43,751 nucleotides of DNA from the NCBI GenBank assembly GCA_964352855.1, contig CAYGTR010000025.1, positions 1 through 43,751 on the forward strand, given 5' to 3'. Under the pieces are notes generated by a model. The model ran no database searches. It was not told where the DNA came from and worked only from the letters and a program-made list of their open reading frames with translations. This DNA is from Litorimonas sp964352855. GTDB lineage: Bacteria; Pseudomonadota; Alphaproteobacteria; Caulobacterales; Maricaulaceae. Numbering within the stretch: the stretch's first letter is position 1; each line of letters opens with the position of its first letter. The position numbers were made by a program, and so were the translations under genes. Shown one piece after another: positions 8,699-16,778 of the stretch.

Positions 8699-9346
8699 AT
8701 GGCAAGTGAAAAGAAAACGACCGGAAGCAAATCCGGCGATAAAAAATCTGCGGCAAAAAAACCAGCGAAGAAAGTTTTCCGCGTAGGGCAACATATCGTT
8801 TATCCTGCGCATGGCGTTGGTGAGGTTATCGGTATTGAGCAAGAAGTTATCGCAGGCTTTGATATTGAAGTTTATGTCGTCAAGTTTGAGCAAGACAAGA
8901 TGACCTTACGGGTACCGACCGTCAAAGCAGCAACATCCGGCATGCGGGCATTATCTAACGAACTGGTACTGAAAGATGCCTTTACAACACTTAAGGGTCG
9001 CGCCCGCATTAAACGCACAATGTGGTCACGGCGTGCGCAGGAATATGAAGCCAAGATCAATTCAGGCGACCTTATTCTCGTGTCAGAAGTTGTACGCGAT
9101 CTTCATCGTACGGATGCGCAACCCGAGCAGAGCTATTCAGAACGTCAACTTTATGAGGCCGCCATTGATCGTATGGTGCGTGAAGTCGCCGCCATTAATA
9201 GAACCTCCCGTGATATGGCTCTGGGTGACGTACTTGAGACCTTAACAGCTGCCCGCGATCGTCAGGCCGCCAAAGCCGCGAAAGAAGCGGAAAAAGCAGC
9301 TGAAGAAAACGAAAATGATAATGGCGAAGATACAGCCGCTGCCTAA
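8699..9346 (+). CDS. CarD-family transcriptional regulator (CdnL-like)
   Basis: 215-aa RNA-polymerase-binding protein of the CarD/CdnL group, which stabilises open complexes at rRNA and other growth-linked promoters. A ~25-residue Lys/Ala-rich tail precedes the RNAP-interacting domain (FRVGQHIVYPAHGVGEVIGI). The helical DNA-binding part follows (~90-185) with the conserved Trp region RTMWSRRAQEYEAKI. The C-terminus is an Ala/Lys/Glu-rich charged tail (~185-215). AGGA lies about 10 bases before the ATG. It has its own promoter and terminator and is therefore likely monocistronic. Confidence 0.92.
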   Translation: MASEKKTTGSKSGDKKSAAKKPAKKVFRVGQHIVYPAHGVGEVIGIEQEVIAGFDIEVYVVKFEQDKMTLRVPTVKAATSGMRALSNELVLKDAFTTLKGRARIKRTMWSRRAQEYEAKINSGDLILVSEVVRDLHRTDAQPEQSYSERQLYEAAIDRMVREVAAINRTSRDMALGDVLETLTAARDRQAAKAAKEAEKAAEENENDNGEDTAAA

Positions 9347-9374
9347 CGCTTTTTCGTTACTCTGAAATAACAAG

Positions 9375-9408
9375 CCGCATCATGTGTTTCGCATAATGCG
9401 GTTTTTTT
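9375..9408 (+). terminator. carD intrinsic terminator
   Basis: CCGCAT (9375-9380) pairs with ATGCGG (9396-9401), followed immediately by seven T. It sits about 30 bases past the carD stop. Confidence 0.85.
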
Positions 9409-9501
9409 GTGCGGTTTATTAACGCAAACTGACATCGTGACTTGCAAGATTTCTTACAAGCTTTCACATATGCAGTAGTTCAACCTCTGGATGGTGTATA
9501 T

Positions 9502-11163
9502 ATGTCTTCGAAGAAATCTTTGGTCTTACTTTTAAGTGCGGCAGCAATCGCTTTGTCTGCCTGCGGTGGTGGCAGTAGCGGCGGTTCAAACCCAGTTGTG
9601 GTATCACCTCCGCCTCCTCCGGCTAGCCAAGCGCCGACCTATACGCCCGGTGTTTTTGCAGCGTCGAGCATATTTAAAGATCAATGCGAAGTTGTTCGCA
9701 CAGGAACCGACTCAGAAGGCAACCCCTTCCCGGATCAGGCCGGGTCTACGTTGGAAGAAAACTTCTGGCTACGGTCATGGTCGAATGAAACCTATCTGTG
9801 GAATCGTCAAATTCAGGATCAAAATCCGGGTAATTTTAACAGCCCTATTGCTTATTTCGCAGAGTTGAAAACATTTGCCACAACGCCGTCCGGCGAAGAT
9901 TTGGATGATTTTCATTTCAGCCAACCAACCGCAGAGTTTTTGGAGCGTCGTAATAATACGGCTACGTCAGGCTATGGCGTTCGTTTTACAGCCATTCGCT
10001 CTACGCCACCGCGTGATTTCCGTGTGCTTTACACAGAAAGTGACTCACCCGCGTCAGACGTTGTAAATGGTCAAGTGCAATTACCGCGCGGGGCGAGAAT
10101 ACTCGAAGTTGACGGCGTGGATTTGGTGAATGGGAATAATGTCGATGCACTAAACGCAGGATTATTCCCGACCAATGCAGGCGAAACACATACATTCGTT
10201 GTTCAAGACCCCGGTTCAACAACCCCAAGAACTATCACACTCGTCTCTGAAGATATTGCGCCGGAGCCTGTTAACCGAACAGAGATTATTGACACGGCTA
10301 ATGGACGCGTGGCCTACATGCTCTTTAATACCTTTAGCCCGTTTGCATCTGAAAAATCATTAGATGATGCTTTCCAACAGTTATCTCAACAAAGTGTCGA
10401 CGACCTTGTTTTGGACCTTCGTTATAATGGTGGCGGGTTATTGGCTGTTGCAGCACAGCTGGGATATCAAATTGCAGGAAACCAACTCACGAGTGGCAAA
10501 ACATTCAGCCTGCTTCAATATAATGAAGACGCCAATGGCACAGACCCCACGAGTGGAAGTAACGCACCCGTTGAACCTATTCCCTTCATTAATACAGGCG
10601 TTGGTTTTACGGTTCCCAACGGGCGACCACTTTCTTCCTTAAATCTCTCACGTGTGTTTATTCTATCAAACAGCGGAACATGCTCTGCAAGTGAGGCCGT
10701 CATTAATGCCTTGCGCGGTATTGATGTTGAGATCATTTTGATTGGTGATGTTACTTGCGGTAAACCTTACGGGTTTTTGCCGACGGGTAATTGTGGTGAA
10801 ACCTATTTCACCATTCAATTCCGCGGCGTGAATGATAAAAACTTTGGTGATTATTCCGACGGTTTTGTGCCTCAAGATAATAGCTTTACATTTGGTGAGC
10901 GAGTTCCGGGATGCACAATACCGGACGATATTAATAATGAACTCGGCGATGTAAACGAGGCCAAACTCAGTGCGGCGCTTTTCTATCGAGAAAATGGCAC
11001 CTGTCCACCCGTGGCAGCAACAACGCCAAAAGTGTCGTTCAAGCACAACGCTTCTATTGATGATGACTCGCCCTTCGCGATTATCCCACCGGAAGCCCGT
11101 CCGGAGAACAGTGTTGTTCTCAATAATATGGATGCGACAATGCCTGAGGGCTTTAACAAATAG
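9502..11163 (+). CDS. S41-family C-terminal-processing-type peptidase, lipoprotein
   Basis: 553-aa lipid-anchored serine peptidase. The N-terminus is a lipoprotein signal with lipobox LSAC, followed by a flexible Gly/Ser and Pro linker. A degenerate PDZ-like region (ARILEVDGVDLVNGNN) comes before the S41 catalytic core. That core shows VDDLVLDLRYNGGG, the Ser segment ILSNSGTCSASEAVINAL and the putative Lys in GDVTCGKPYGF. The ATG at 9502 is preferred to an upstream in-frame start at 9442 because it begins directly at the signal peptide. It lies alone between a terminator and a convergent gene. The substrate is unknown. Confidence 0.9.
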   Translation: MSSKKSLVLLLSAAAIALSACGGGSSGGSNPVVVSPPPPPASQAPTYTPGVFAASSIFKDQCEVVRTGTDSEGNPFPDQAGSTLEENFWLRSWSNETYLWNRQIQDQNPGNFNSPIAYFAELKTFATTPSGEDLDDFHFSQPTAEFLERRNNTATSGYGVRFTAIRSTPPRDFRVLYTESDSPASDVVNGQVQLPRGARILEVDGVDLVNGNNVDALNAGLFPTNAGETHTFVVQDPGSTTPRTITLVSEDIAPEPVNRTEIIDTANGRVAYMLFNTFSPFASEKSLDDAFQQLSQQSVDDLVLDLRYNGGGLLAVAAQLGYQIAGNQLTSGKTFSLLQYNEDANGTDPTSGSNAPVEPIPFINTGVGFTVPNGRPLSSLNLSRVFILSNSGTCSASEAVINALRGIDVEIILIGDVTCGKPYGFLPTGNCGETYFTIQFRGVNDKNFGDYSDGFVPQDNSFTFGERVPGCTIPDDINNELGDVNEAKLSAALFYRENGTCPPVAATTPKVSFKHNASIDDDSPFAIIPPEARPENSVVLNNMDATMPEGFNK

Positions 11164-11174
11164 AGTAAGCTAAT

Positions 11175-11204
11175 TTGAGAGCCGTTATATAAAGCGGCTC
11201 TCAA
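11175..11204. repeat. Convergent-gene hairpin (S41 peptidase / thermonuclease)
   Basis: A perfect 10-bp inverted repeat, TTGAGAGCCG (11175-11184) with CGGCTCTCAA (11195-11204), encloses the thermonuclease stop codon. There is no T-run on either side, so it is not a classical intrinsic terminator. It may protect both 3' ends. Confidence 0.5.
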
Positions 11205-11997
11205 CAAACTCGATCGTTTCGGGGTGGTCAAGCCACATAACCGGGCCATTATAGAGCTCTATCCAACCACGGACGCGCACGCGGGCCCCCTCTAATGCAG
11301 TCAAGTCAATCTCTGCTTTTTCAAATCGCTTGAAATTGCGCTTGGCGATAGACACAGTGAAATCTGTTTTATAATCAGACCCAAAATTGAGGAAATTTTG
11401 TCCTCTGAATTGAGCCGCTGAAATAATCAAACCCTCGACAATTTGAAAACTGTCAACATCTTGAGCCAACACGTTGGGTGCCGAACTTCGCACCGCGAAT
11501 TTTGGAGATTGCCAAAGTCCGCGCCCCGCCTCGCGCGCTAAGTTCTCTTCTTGCAAAAGTTCGTTTATTTGCCAGAGACTTTCGGCATAAGATCGCACAC
11601 GCGCATAGCCTGCACGAATTAATTCATTCTGTATCCACTGGTCGGGTGTTCCGTCCGGACGCAAAGTGTAAATTTGCGCCATAGCACGGTCATAACGATC
11701 TCGCTTTGGCCCGACATAATGGAGGCCTATATTGCGACCTGCGAGCAAAGTGGACAAGGCCGCCTTGGCCTCCCCGTGAAAAGGCTCTGATTTTTGCGGC
11801 GCAAATATATTCGCCAAACGCACTTTCAACCCTGATGTCAGAACAAAACTATCGCCGTCTATGACACGGGCCAATTTTCCGAAATCTTCAAGTTCCGGTT
11901 TGACATTGGCCCAACTGATGGAAGGGCAAGCGGCCAAAGACAATCCACCCAAAAGAGCAGCCCGTCTGTCTGGCAAAAATGTGAAACCTCGACCCAT
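11185..11997 (-). CDS. Thermonuclease (SNase-like) family protein
   Basis: 270-aa exported staphylococcal-nuclease-like protein. The N-terminus has twin arginines followed by a hydrophobic segment with a Cys (RRAALLGGLSLAAC), fitting a Tat or lipoprotein signal. The OB-fold nuclease follows: RVIDGDSFVL, then KVRLANIFAPQ, DRYDRAMAQIY and a helical RAGYARVRSY segment. Some catalytic positions of the classical enzyme are replaced (for example A-P-Q where the family has APE), so activity is uncertain. The C-terminal ~90 residues look like a second beta-rich nucleic-acid-binding fold. It lies downstream of the yceI-cytochrome b561 pair on the same strand. Confidence 0.8.
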   Translation of the reverse strand: MGRGFTFLPDRRAALLGGLSLAACPSISWANVKPELEDFGKLARVIDGDSFVLTSGLKVRLANIFAPQKSEPFHGEAKAALSTLLAGRNIGLHYVGPKRDRYDRAMAQIYTLRPDGTPDQWIQNELIRAGYARVRSYAESLWQINELLQEENLAREAGRGLWQSPKFAVRSSAPNVLAQDVDSFQIVEGLIISAAQFRGQNFLNFGSDYKTDFTVSIAKRNFKRFEKAEIDLTALEGARVRVRGWIELYNGPVMWLDHPETIEFVESRFI

Positions 11998-12032
11998 AAA
12001 GGTCTTTTAATAGAAATCTAGCCGGAGTCGAA

Positions 12033-12593
12033 TCAGTTAGGTGTTTTCACAAACGGCACCATGCGGGCCAATACGCCGTCTTTATTGACAAAGTGATGTT
12101 TCAACGCCGCCCCGACATGCAAGAGAATAAGAGCTATCGTCAATTTGCCGATATTTTCATGGAACATTTTAAAGACGCCTTCAAGATCCTTACTCTCAGG
12201 GATAAAAGGCATATCCGGCCAAGGCACTGTCCAAAACAGCTCTGTTCCAATAGGCAGCGGTGATGCAGAGACCATCGCCCAACCCAAAAGCGGCATGCCG
12301 ATCATAATCACGTAGAATGCAATATGCGTAAATTTCGCAGCGGCGACTTCCCAGGTTTTCATACCGCCCGGCAAAGCGGGTGGCTTGTGCTTTAATCGCC
12401 ACAAGAGACGTAAAACCGACAATATAAGCACGGTTATACCAAAGCTTTTATGAAGCTGATACAACATAAACCGATTTGGCGTATCCGGGTTCGTCATTAA
12501 AACACCAAATATAATTAAGCCAATAATCATCAAAGCAATCGCCCAATGAAAGGCGATTGCGACTTTTGAATAACGCTGTTGGGCAGCGCTCAT
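12033..12593 (-). CDS. Cytochrome b561
   Basis: 186-aa inner-membrane di-haem b-type cytochrome of the bacterial b561 family. It has four hydrophobic segments with the expected histidines: FHWAIALMII (helix 1), YQLHKSFGITVLIL (helix 2), HIAFYVIMIGMPLLGW (helix 3) and ILLHVGAALKHHF (helix 4). It starts two bases after the stop of the YceI gene, so the two form an operon. The same pairing of a YceI lipocalin with a b561 cytochrome is known in other proteobacteria. A role in quinol-linked redox at the periplasmic face is inferred. Confidence 0.92.
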   Translation of the reverse strand: MSAAQQRYSKVAIAFHWAIALMIIGLIIFGVLMTNPDTPNRFMLYQLHKSFGITVLILSVLRLLWRLKHKPPALPGGMKTWEVAAAKFTHIAFYVIMIGMPLLGWAMVSASPLPIGTELFWTVPWPDMPFIPESKDLEGVFKMFHENIGKLTIALILLHVGAALKHHFVNKDGVLARMVPFVKTPN

Positions 12594-12595
12594 GA

Positions 12596-13348
12596 TTATT
12601 CTTCTATGATGAATTCAGCTTCGATCATGATCTCAACATCATCGCCCACATTCGGAACAAATGCATCGACACCAAAATCAGAGCGTTTCACATTCGCTGT
12701 GGCAGAAACGCCGAACATATCCAAGCCAGAGCGGAAATGCTTGCCAACTTTATTCACTTTACCCGTAAAAGTCACAGGCTTCGTCATGCCTTTAATGGTC
12801 AGATCACCTATCACGGCACCGGATCCCATAAGCGCCTGATTAATATTAGTGCTTGTGAATGTGATCGTTGGATAATTTTCAGCATCAAAAAAATCTGCAC
12901 TGACCAAATGTTCATCAAACTTATCGACACCGCTATCGATAGAGGCAACGGGAATAGAGACGTTTAATGTTGAGTTTTCAGGGTTTTCATTATCAAACTC
13001 AATCGTCGCATTGGTCTCACGCCAACGCAGAATGGGCTTGGCGTAATCTTGATGCCAATAGGTAAAGGCGACATAGGTGTGTCCCTGCTCAGATTTATAC
13101 GTGCCTGACGGTAAGGCCGCGAGGTCCGCACCCGGTCTTTGCATTTTCTCGGCCATCTCGGTGACGGCTTTACTGGCTTTATCCGTTGTCGCTTCGACTG
13201 TCGCTTTTGCTGCGTCTGTCGCCGTCTCCATTGTCTGCTTGGCCTGTTCAGCGGTGTCAGACATAGCTTGTTCGGCTTCAGCACATCCCATGATTGCACC
13301 CACCGCAAGTAGAGCCGTTGTTGTATAAATCAATTTCATTGGTTTCAT
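12596..13348 (-). CDS. YceI-family lipid-binding protein, probable lipoprotein
   Basis: 250-aa periplasmic or lipid-anchored protein. The signal is followed by a Cys in a loose lipobox (AIMGC). Next is a ~55-residue Ala/Thr/Lys-rich helical spacer of repeated EA/KA/AT units, then the YceI beta-barrel (~80-250). Family features visible are HTYVAFTYWHQDY, FDEHLVSADFFDAENYPTITF, GDLTIKGMTKPVTF and a beta-rich end (VGDDVEIMIEAEF). YceI barrels carry polyisoprenoid-like ligands. GGAG precedes the ATG by seven bases. First gene of the operon with cytochrome b561. The helical linker is longer than usual and probably extends the barrel from the membrane. Confidence 0.9.
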   Translation of the reverse strand: MKPMKLIYTTTALLAVGAIMGCAEAEQAMSDTAEQAKQTMETATDAAKATVEATTDKASKAVTEMAEKMQRPGADLAALPSGTYKSEQGHTYVAFTYWHQDYAKPILRWRETNATIEFDNENPENSTLNVSIPVASIDSGVDKFDEHLVSADFFDAENYPTITFTSTNINQALMGSGAVIGDLTIKGMTKPVTFTGKVNKVGKHFRSGLDMFGVSATANVKRSDFGVDAFVPNVGDDVEIMIEAEFIIEE

Positions 13349-13406
13349 GTTTATTCTCCTGTTTGCCTTAATACGTCAAAGCGCCGCACATAGGATTGAG
13401 ACTACA

Positions 13407-14732
13407 CTAAAGTGAAGCTCTTTCATATGTTTTTAGCTTCGCTTCAAAGGCCGACCAATCATCCATCTCTACAATAGGTTCCCATAACTCGCCTATCTCT
13501 TCATAAATCAGACTGGCGGGTTTTTCTATGGCGGGACTTTCACCTATCACAGTGTAAGACATATAGTCTGTTTTCCACGAGCTAAAGGCGGTGCCATAAA
13601 TATTGTCTTTCTTGGGCGGGCCGCCTTGCCAATCATGCCAAAATTGAGGCCAACTGACTTGAGTGTCTTCGAGCAACCGAAAGGTAGATAAAACGAAATC
13701 TATATCAGTCTCTAAACTTTTACTTTGTAGGCCTAAACGTCTGAAAACATGATCTCGTAGTGAGGTCTGATAGGACGGGGCAAAGGCTTCCAACGCTTCC
13801 AACAAAGCCTTATCTTCGACAATAAGTGATAGGCTCTGCGCGAGTTGCGCCAAGTTCCAATACATAATTTCAGGCTGCCGCGCGAATGCATAGAGACCAT
13901 TATGATCAAAATAAGCTGCCGTCAGACCGGACTTTAACGTCGGTAAAAAACGATAGGGCCCATAGTCAAAACTCTCCCCCGTAATGTTCATATTATCCGT
14001 ATTCATCACCCCATGCACAAAGCCGCCGGCCATCCACCCTGCGACCATATCGGCACTGCTGATACAGACGTGCTCCAATAGCTCTGCGCCGTCTTTGGCA
14101 GTCGGATAGAAATGCTTGATACAATAATCGACCAACGCTTGAAGTGCGTTTCTGTCTTCGAAAAAAGCCTGTCTCTGAAAGGTCCCAAAGCGAATGTGAG
14201 AATGACTGCACCGCACCATCACGGCAGAGCGTGTCGGTGACGGTTCATCACCTCGCACCAAATCCTCACCTGTTTCGATAAGGCTAAGCGTGCGGGATGA
14301 ATTCATGCCCATATGTTCAAGATAGCGCGTTGCCAGCACCTCTCTAACGCCCCCGAGCAATGTCAAACGCCCATCGCCTCGGCGTGAATAGGGTGTCTGC
14401 CCTGACCCTTTTGTGCCGAGATCAAGAAGTCGCCCGCTTTTGTTATATAGCTGTGCAAAGAGGAAACCGCGTCCATCACCCAGATCAGGATTATAATGCT
14501 GAAATTGGTGACCGTGATATCTTAGTGCCAGTGGTTCGCTCAGATTATCGGGCAGCGCTTCAAACCGCCCAAAATGCTTTATCCAATCTGCCTCATCAGT
14601 GGGAAGGCCCAAGGATTTCGCTAATTCGACATCAGAATAGCGTAAGAGCGTTTTAGGAAAATCAGCTGCCTTTACGGGATCATAAAACTGGTCCCCCAAT
14701 TCATATATCGCAGTCGCAGGACGATAGGTTAT
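13407..14732 (-). CDS. selO: SelO/YdiU protein AMPylase, non-canonical start proposed
   Basis: SelO pseudokinase-fold adenylyltransferase, which transfers AMP to protein hydroxyls in redox stress. Visible features: LALRYHGHQFQHYNPDLGDG, LDLGTKGSGQTPYSRRGDGR (nucleotide loop), GGVREVLATRYLEHMGM, and the metal/catalytic segment GGFVHGVMNTDNMNITGESF with FDYGPY. The first canonical start is a TTG at 14699, but translation upstream of it (TYRPATAIYELGDQF) matches the family's conserved YRP...LG..F entry. The open frame reaches only to a TGA at 14747, and no ATG/GTG/TTG lies between. An ATA at 14732-14730 overlaps the upstream TAA as ATAA, with GAGGGAG seven bases before it. Third gene of an operon. 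Confidence 0.85.
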   Translation of the reverse strand: MTYRPATAIYELGDQFYDPVKAADFPKTLLRYSDVELAKSLGLPTDEADWIKHFGRFEALPDNLSEPLALRYHGHQFQHYNPDLGDGRGFLFAQLYNKSGRLLDLGTKGSGQTPYSRRGDGRLTLLGGVREVLATRYLEHMGMNSSRTLSLIETGEDLVRGDEPSPTRSAVMVRCSHSHIRFGTFQRQAFFEDRNALQALVDYCIKHFYPTAKDGAELLEHVCISSADMVAGWMAGGFVHGVMNTDNMNITGESFDYGPYRFLPTLKSGLTAAYFDHNGLYAFARQPEIMYWNLAQLAQSLSLIVEDKALLEALEAFAPSYQTSLRDHVFRRLGLQSKSLETDIDFVLSTFRLLEDTQVSWPQFWHDWQGGPPKKDNIYGTAFSSWKTDYMSYTVIGESPAIEKPASLIYEEIGELWEPIVEMDDWSAFEAKLKTYERASL

Positions 14733-15709
14733 GCTACGACTCCCTCAGGCAGGTCTATTTCAGAAGTCTTCGTATCGACATGCACCCGTAAAAATTCAGC
14801 AACATCTAAGGGAATCGTTTTACCTTTCGGAAAGGCACGCGAGAAATTCAGGAAACCATGCGGCATTGCTTTTTCATGATGATATTTCACACTTACGCCA
14901 TGCTTTATCATATTATCAGCATATAACTTGCCCTCATCACGCAAGGGGTCAAGGCCGCAGGTTAAGACATAAGCGGGCGGGAGACCTTTGAGGTTTGTCT
15001 CAAACAGAGGGGACAGGCGCGTTTCCTTTGGGTCGGCACCTGCGACATAATGTTCATCAATAAATTTAAGGGCCATAAAACCAAGCTGCAGCCAATCTTG
15101 CGGCCCGGGTTTGGGCGGCCTGAAATTTACGAGCTGCATAAGCGGATATAACAAAACCTGCGCATTCAAATTATGACGGTATTTTTGCGCGAGATAGGCG
15201 CTCATATTCCCCCCTGCACTATCACCGCCAACTGACAGACATTCGGGGTCAATTCCGTAATGATTGGCGCCTGCGCCGGATAACGCCCATTTCAAGACTC
15301 TTTCGCTATCTTCGGGCCCGGCAGGGTAGGGATACTCAGGGGCTAGCCTGTAATCGACAGACAAGACGCGAATGTTTGCACCATGTGCCAGACGCAAAGC
15401 AATCCCTTCATGGCTCTCAATGGAACAAGTAACAAACCCCCCGCCATGTAAATAAATCAGCGTCGGCCCAATATCTTCACTAGCGCCGAAAGGAATGTAT
15501 AACCGAACAGGCACATCACAGCTATCGCCGCAATCGGGATCACCTGATATGTTGAAATCCAAAGTATCCCGCATCTTTGGGCCCGGATGATCGAACTGAT
15601 TCGTCAGTCTGCGAATATTGTGATGGATTGAATTGACCTTATCGGGGTCGAATTTTAGCTTTTCGAAGCGCTCACGGAAATTTTCGGCAAATTCTTTTGG
15701 CTTAAACAT
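14729..15709 (-). CDS. Alpha/beta hydrolase, hormone-sensitive-lipase family
   Basis: 326-aa esterase/lipase-type hydrolase, cytoplasmic as no signal is seen. The HSL oxyanion motif is LIYLHGGGFV, the nucleophile elbow is GGDSAGGNMSAYLAQ, and the Asp and His of the triad are likely in TCGLDPLRDEG and MPHGFLNFSRAF. The YRLAPEYPYPAGPED segment is diagnostic of the HSL group. Its start overlaps the end of the preceding gene by eight bases and its stop overlaps the proposed SelO start, giving a tightly coupled three-gene operon. The substrate is unknown, probably a short acyl ester. Confidence 0.92.
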   Translation of the reverse strand: MFKPKEFAENFRERFEKLKFDPDKVNSIHHNIRRLTNQFDHPGPKMRDTLDFNISGDPDCGDSCDVPVRLYIPFGASEDIGPTLIYLHGGGFVTCSIESHEGIALRLAHGANIRVLSVDYRLAPEYPYPAGPEDSERVLKWALSGAGANHYGIDPECLSVGGDSAGGNMSAYLAQKYRHNLNAQVLLYPLMQLVNFRPPKPGPQDWLQLGFMALKFIDEHYVAGADPKETRLSPLFETNLKGLPPAYVLTCGLDPLRDEGKLYADNMIKHGVSVKYHHEKAMPHGFLNFSRAFPKGKTIPLDVAEFLRVHVDTKTSEIDLPEGVVA

Positions 15710-16150
15710 TCATCTCTAATAGCGCAGTCAAAATGTAACGCATAGCCAGAACTTGCTTCAAATTATGGATTTGGAAATTCAATCTATTGGCAGAGTTATA
15801 AGCCATAAAGCGTGGTTCTAGGGATTTTTCGAGTGTGATATATTCCGCAAGACCACTTTCAATTGAACTCAATTCATTACCATATCCGTCTGTCGTCGTT
15901 TCAACCGTTTGAAATTCAATCGTCACTGAGTCCGGAATAAACGCCGCACATTTATTCGAGTAAGCATATAAAAAATAGGCAGTCTTTTTCTCCATTATGT
16001 TTACAAGTGTATTATTGCCAGCTGATAAGGTCACAATCGTATAAGGACCATTTTGAACTGTGACAGGTTGCGCGACCGCCTTTGGGGCCAAAACACCTAA
16101 GGCTAAAATTAAAGATAGAAAAAAGAAACTCTACAAACCCATCGCGCCAT
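15702..16150 (-). CDS. Hypothetical secreted protein with an apparent -1 frameshift in its signal peptide
   Basis: No family recognised. The longest intact frame starts only at a TTG (16091). A much better start is the ATG at 16150, with AAGGAG six bases upstream. It reads MARWVCRVSFF and then stops after 13 codons. A -1 shift at the T-TTT-TTC heptamer (16118-16124) joins it to the main frame as a textbook signal peptide (VSFFLSLILALGVLAPKAVA, cleavage after AVA). One missing T in the homopolymer would give the same result. The mature part, ~125 aa, has two Cys-free beta-like segments, one conserved-looking CAAF and no motif. It overlaps the hydrolase start by eight bases. Confidence 0.6.
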
Positions 16151-16217
16151 TGCCGACTCCTTAACATGAGCAATATGACATTAGACAGTTTTGACTTAAT
16201 TTGTAAGCGAAGAGAAT

Positions 16218-16775
16218 TTAAGGGGCGTAACCGCCATTTTTGAGGTAGGTTTTCTCCGCTTCCGTACTTTCGCGGCCTAATATGGCGTTTCGATGTGGGA
16301 ACCGTCCAAACGTCTGGATAATCTTACGATGTTCCTTCGCGTGAAACAATGTGTTCTCATCTTCCAAGCGAGCATCGCACAATTCGACGCATTTTTCTTG
16401 GATTATGATGTCTTCGCTATGCATGAAGGGCATATAGATAAAGGCCCGAAGCTCTTGTGGGATCTTCAGGTCTTGAAAATCTTTGACCATGCGCTGTGCG
16501 ACGCCCAAAGCCAAGTCATCCCACGCAAAAGCCCCCGGCGTTCCGCGATACATGTTGCGTGGGAACTGATCCATCGCGAGAATGAGAGCCAAACTGCCTT
16601 CCGGCGTTGACTCCCAATGATGCGGTGTATTCATCAATAAGATTGAGGCCAGATTCACGGCTTTAGTCTCAAATCGCGAGCGAACATCTGCATCAAACGC
16701 ATCACTGGCTTTGAACCAGTGCTTTTTATCGGTTTCTTTGAACCAAAACGCTAAGATATCTTCAGCCCGTAGCAT
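16218..16775 (-). CDS. DUF924 family protein
   Basis: 185-aa all-helical (TPR-like) cytoplasmic protein of DUF924, function unknown. The family pattern is clear: EDILAFWFKETDKKHWF at the N-terminus, LALILAMDQFPRNMYRGTP, and AFIYMPFMHSEDIIIQEKCV, ending with FGRFPHRNAILGRESTEAE. The start lies three bases past the stop of the acyl-CoA synthetase, so the two are co-transcribed. No catalytic role can be assigned. Confidence 0.92.
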   Translation of the reverse strand: MLRAEDILAFWFKETDKKHWFKASDAFDADVRSRFETKAVNLASILLMNTPHHWESTPEGSLALILAMDQFPRNMYRGTPGAFAWDDLALGVAQRMVKDFQDLKIPQELRAFIYMPFMHSEDIIIQEKCVELCDARLEDENTLFHAKEHRKIIQTFGRFPHRNAILGRESTEAEKTYLKNGGYAP

Positions 16776-16778
16776 ATT

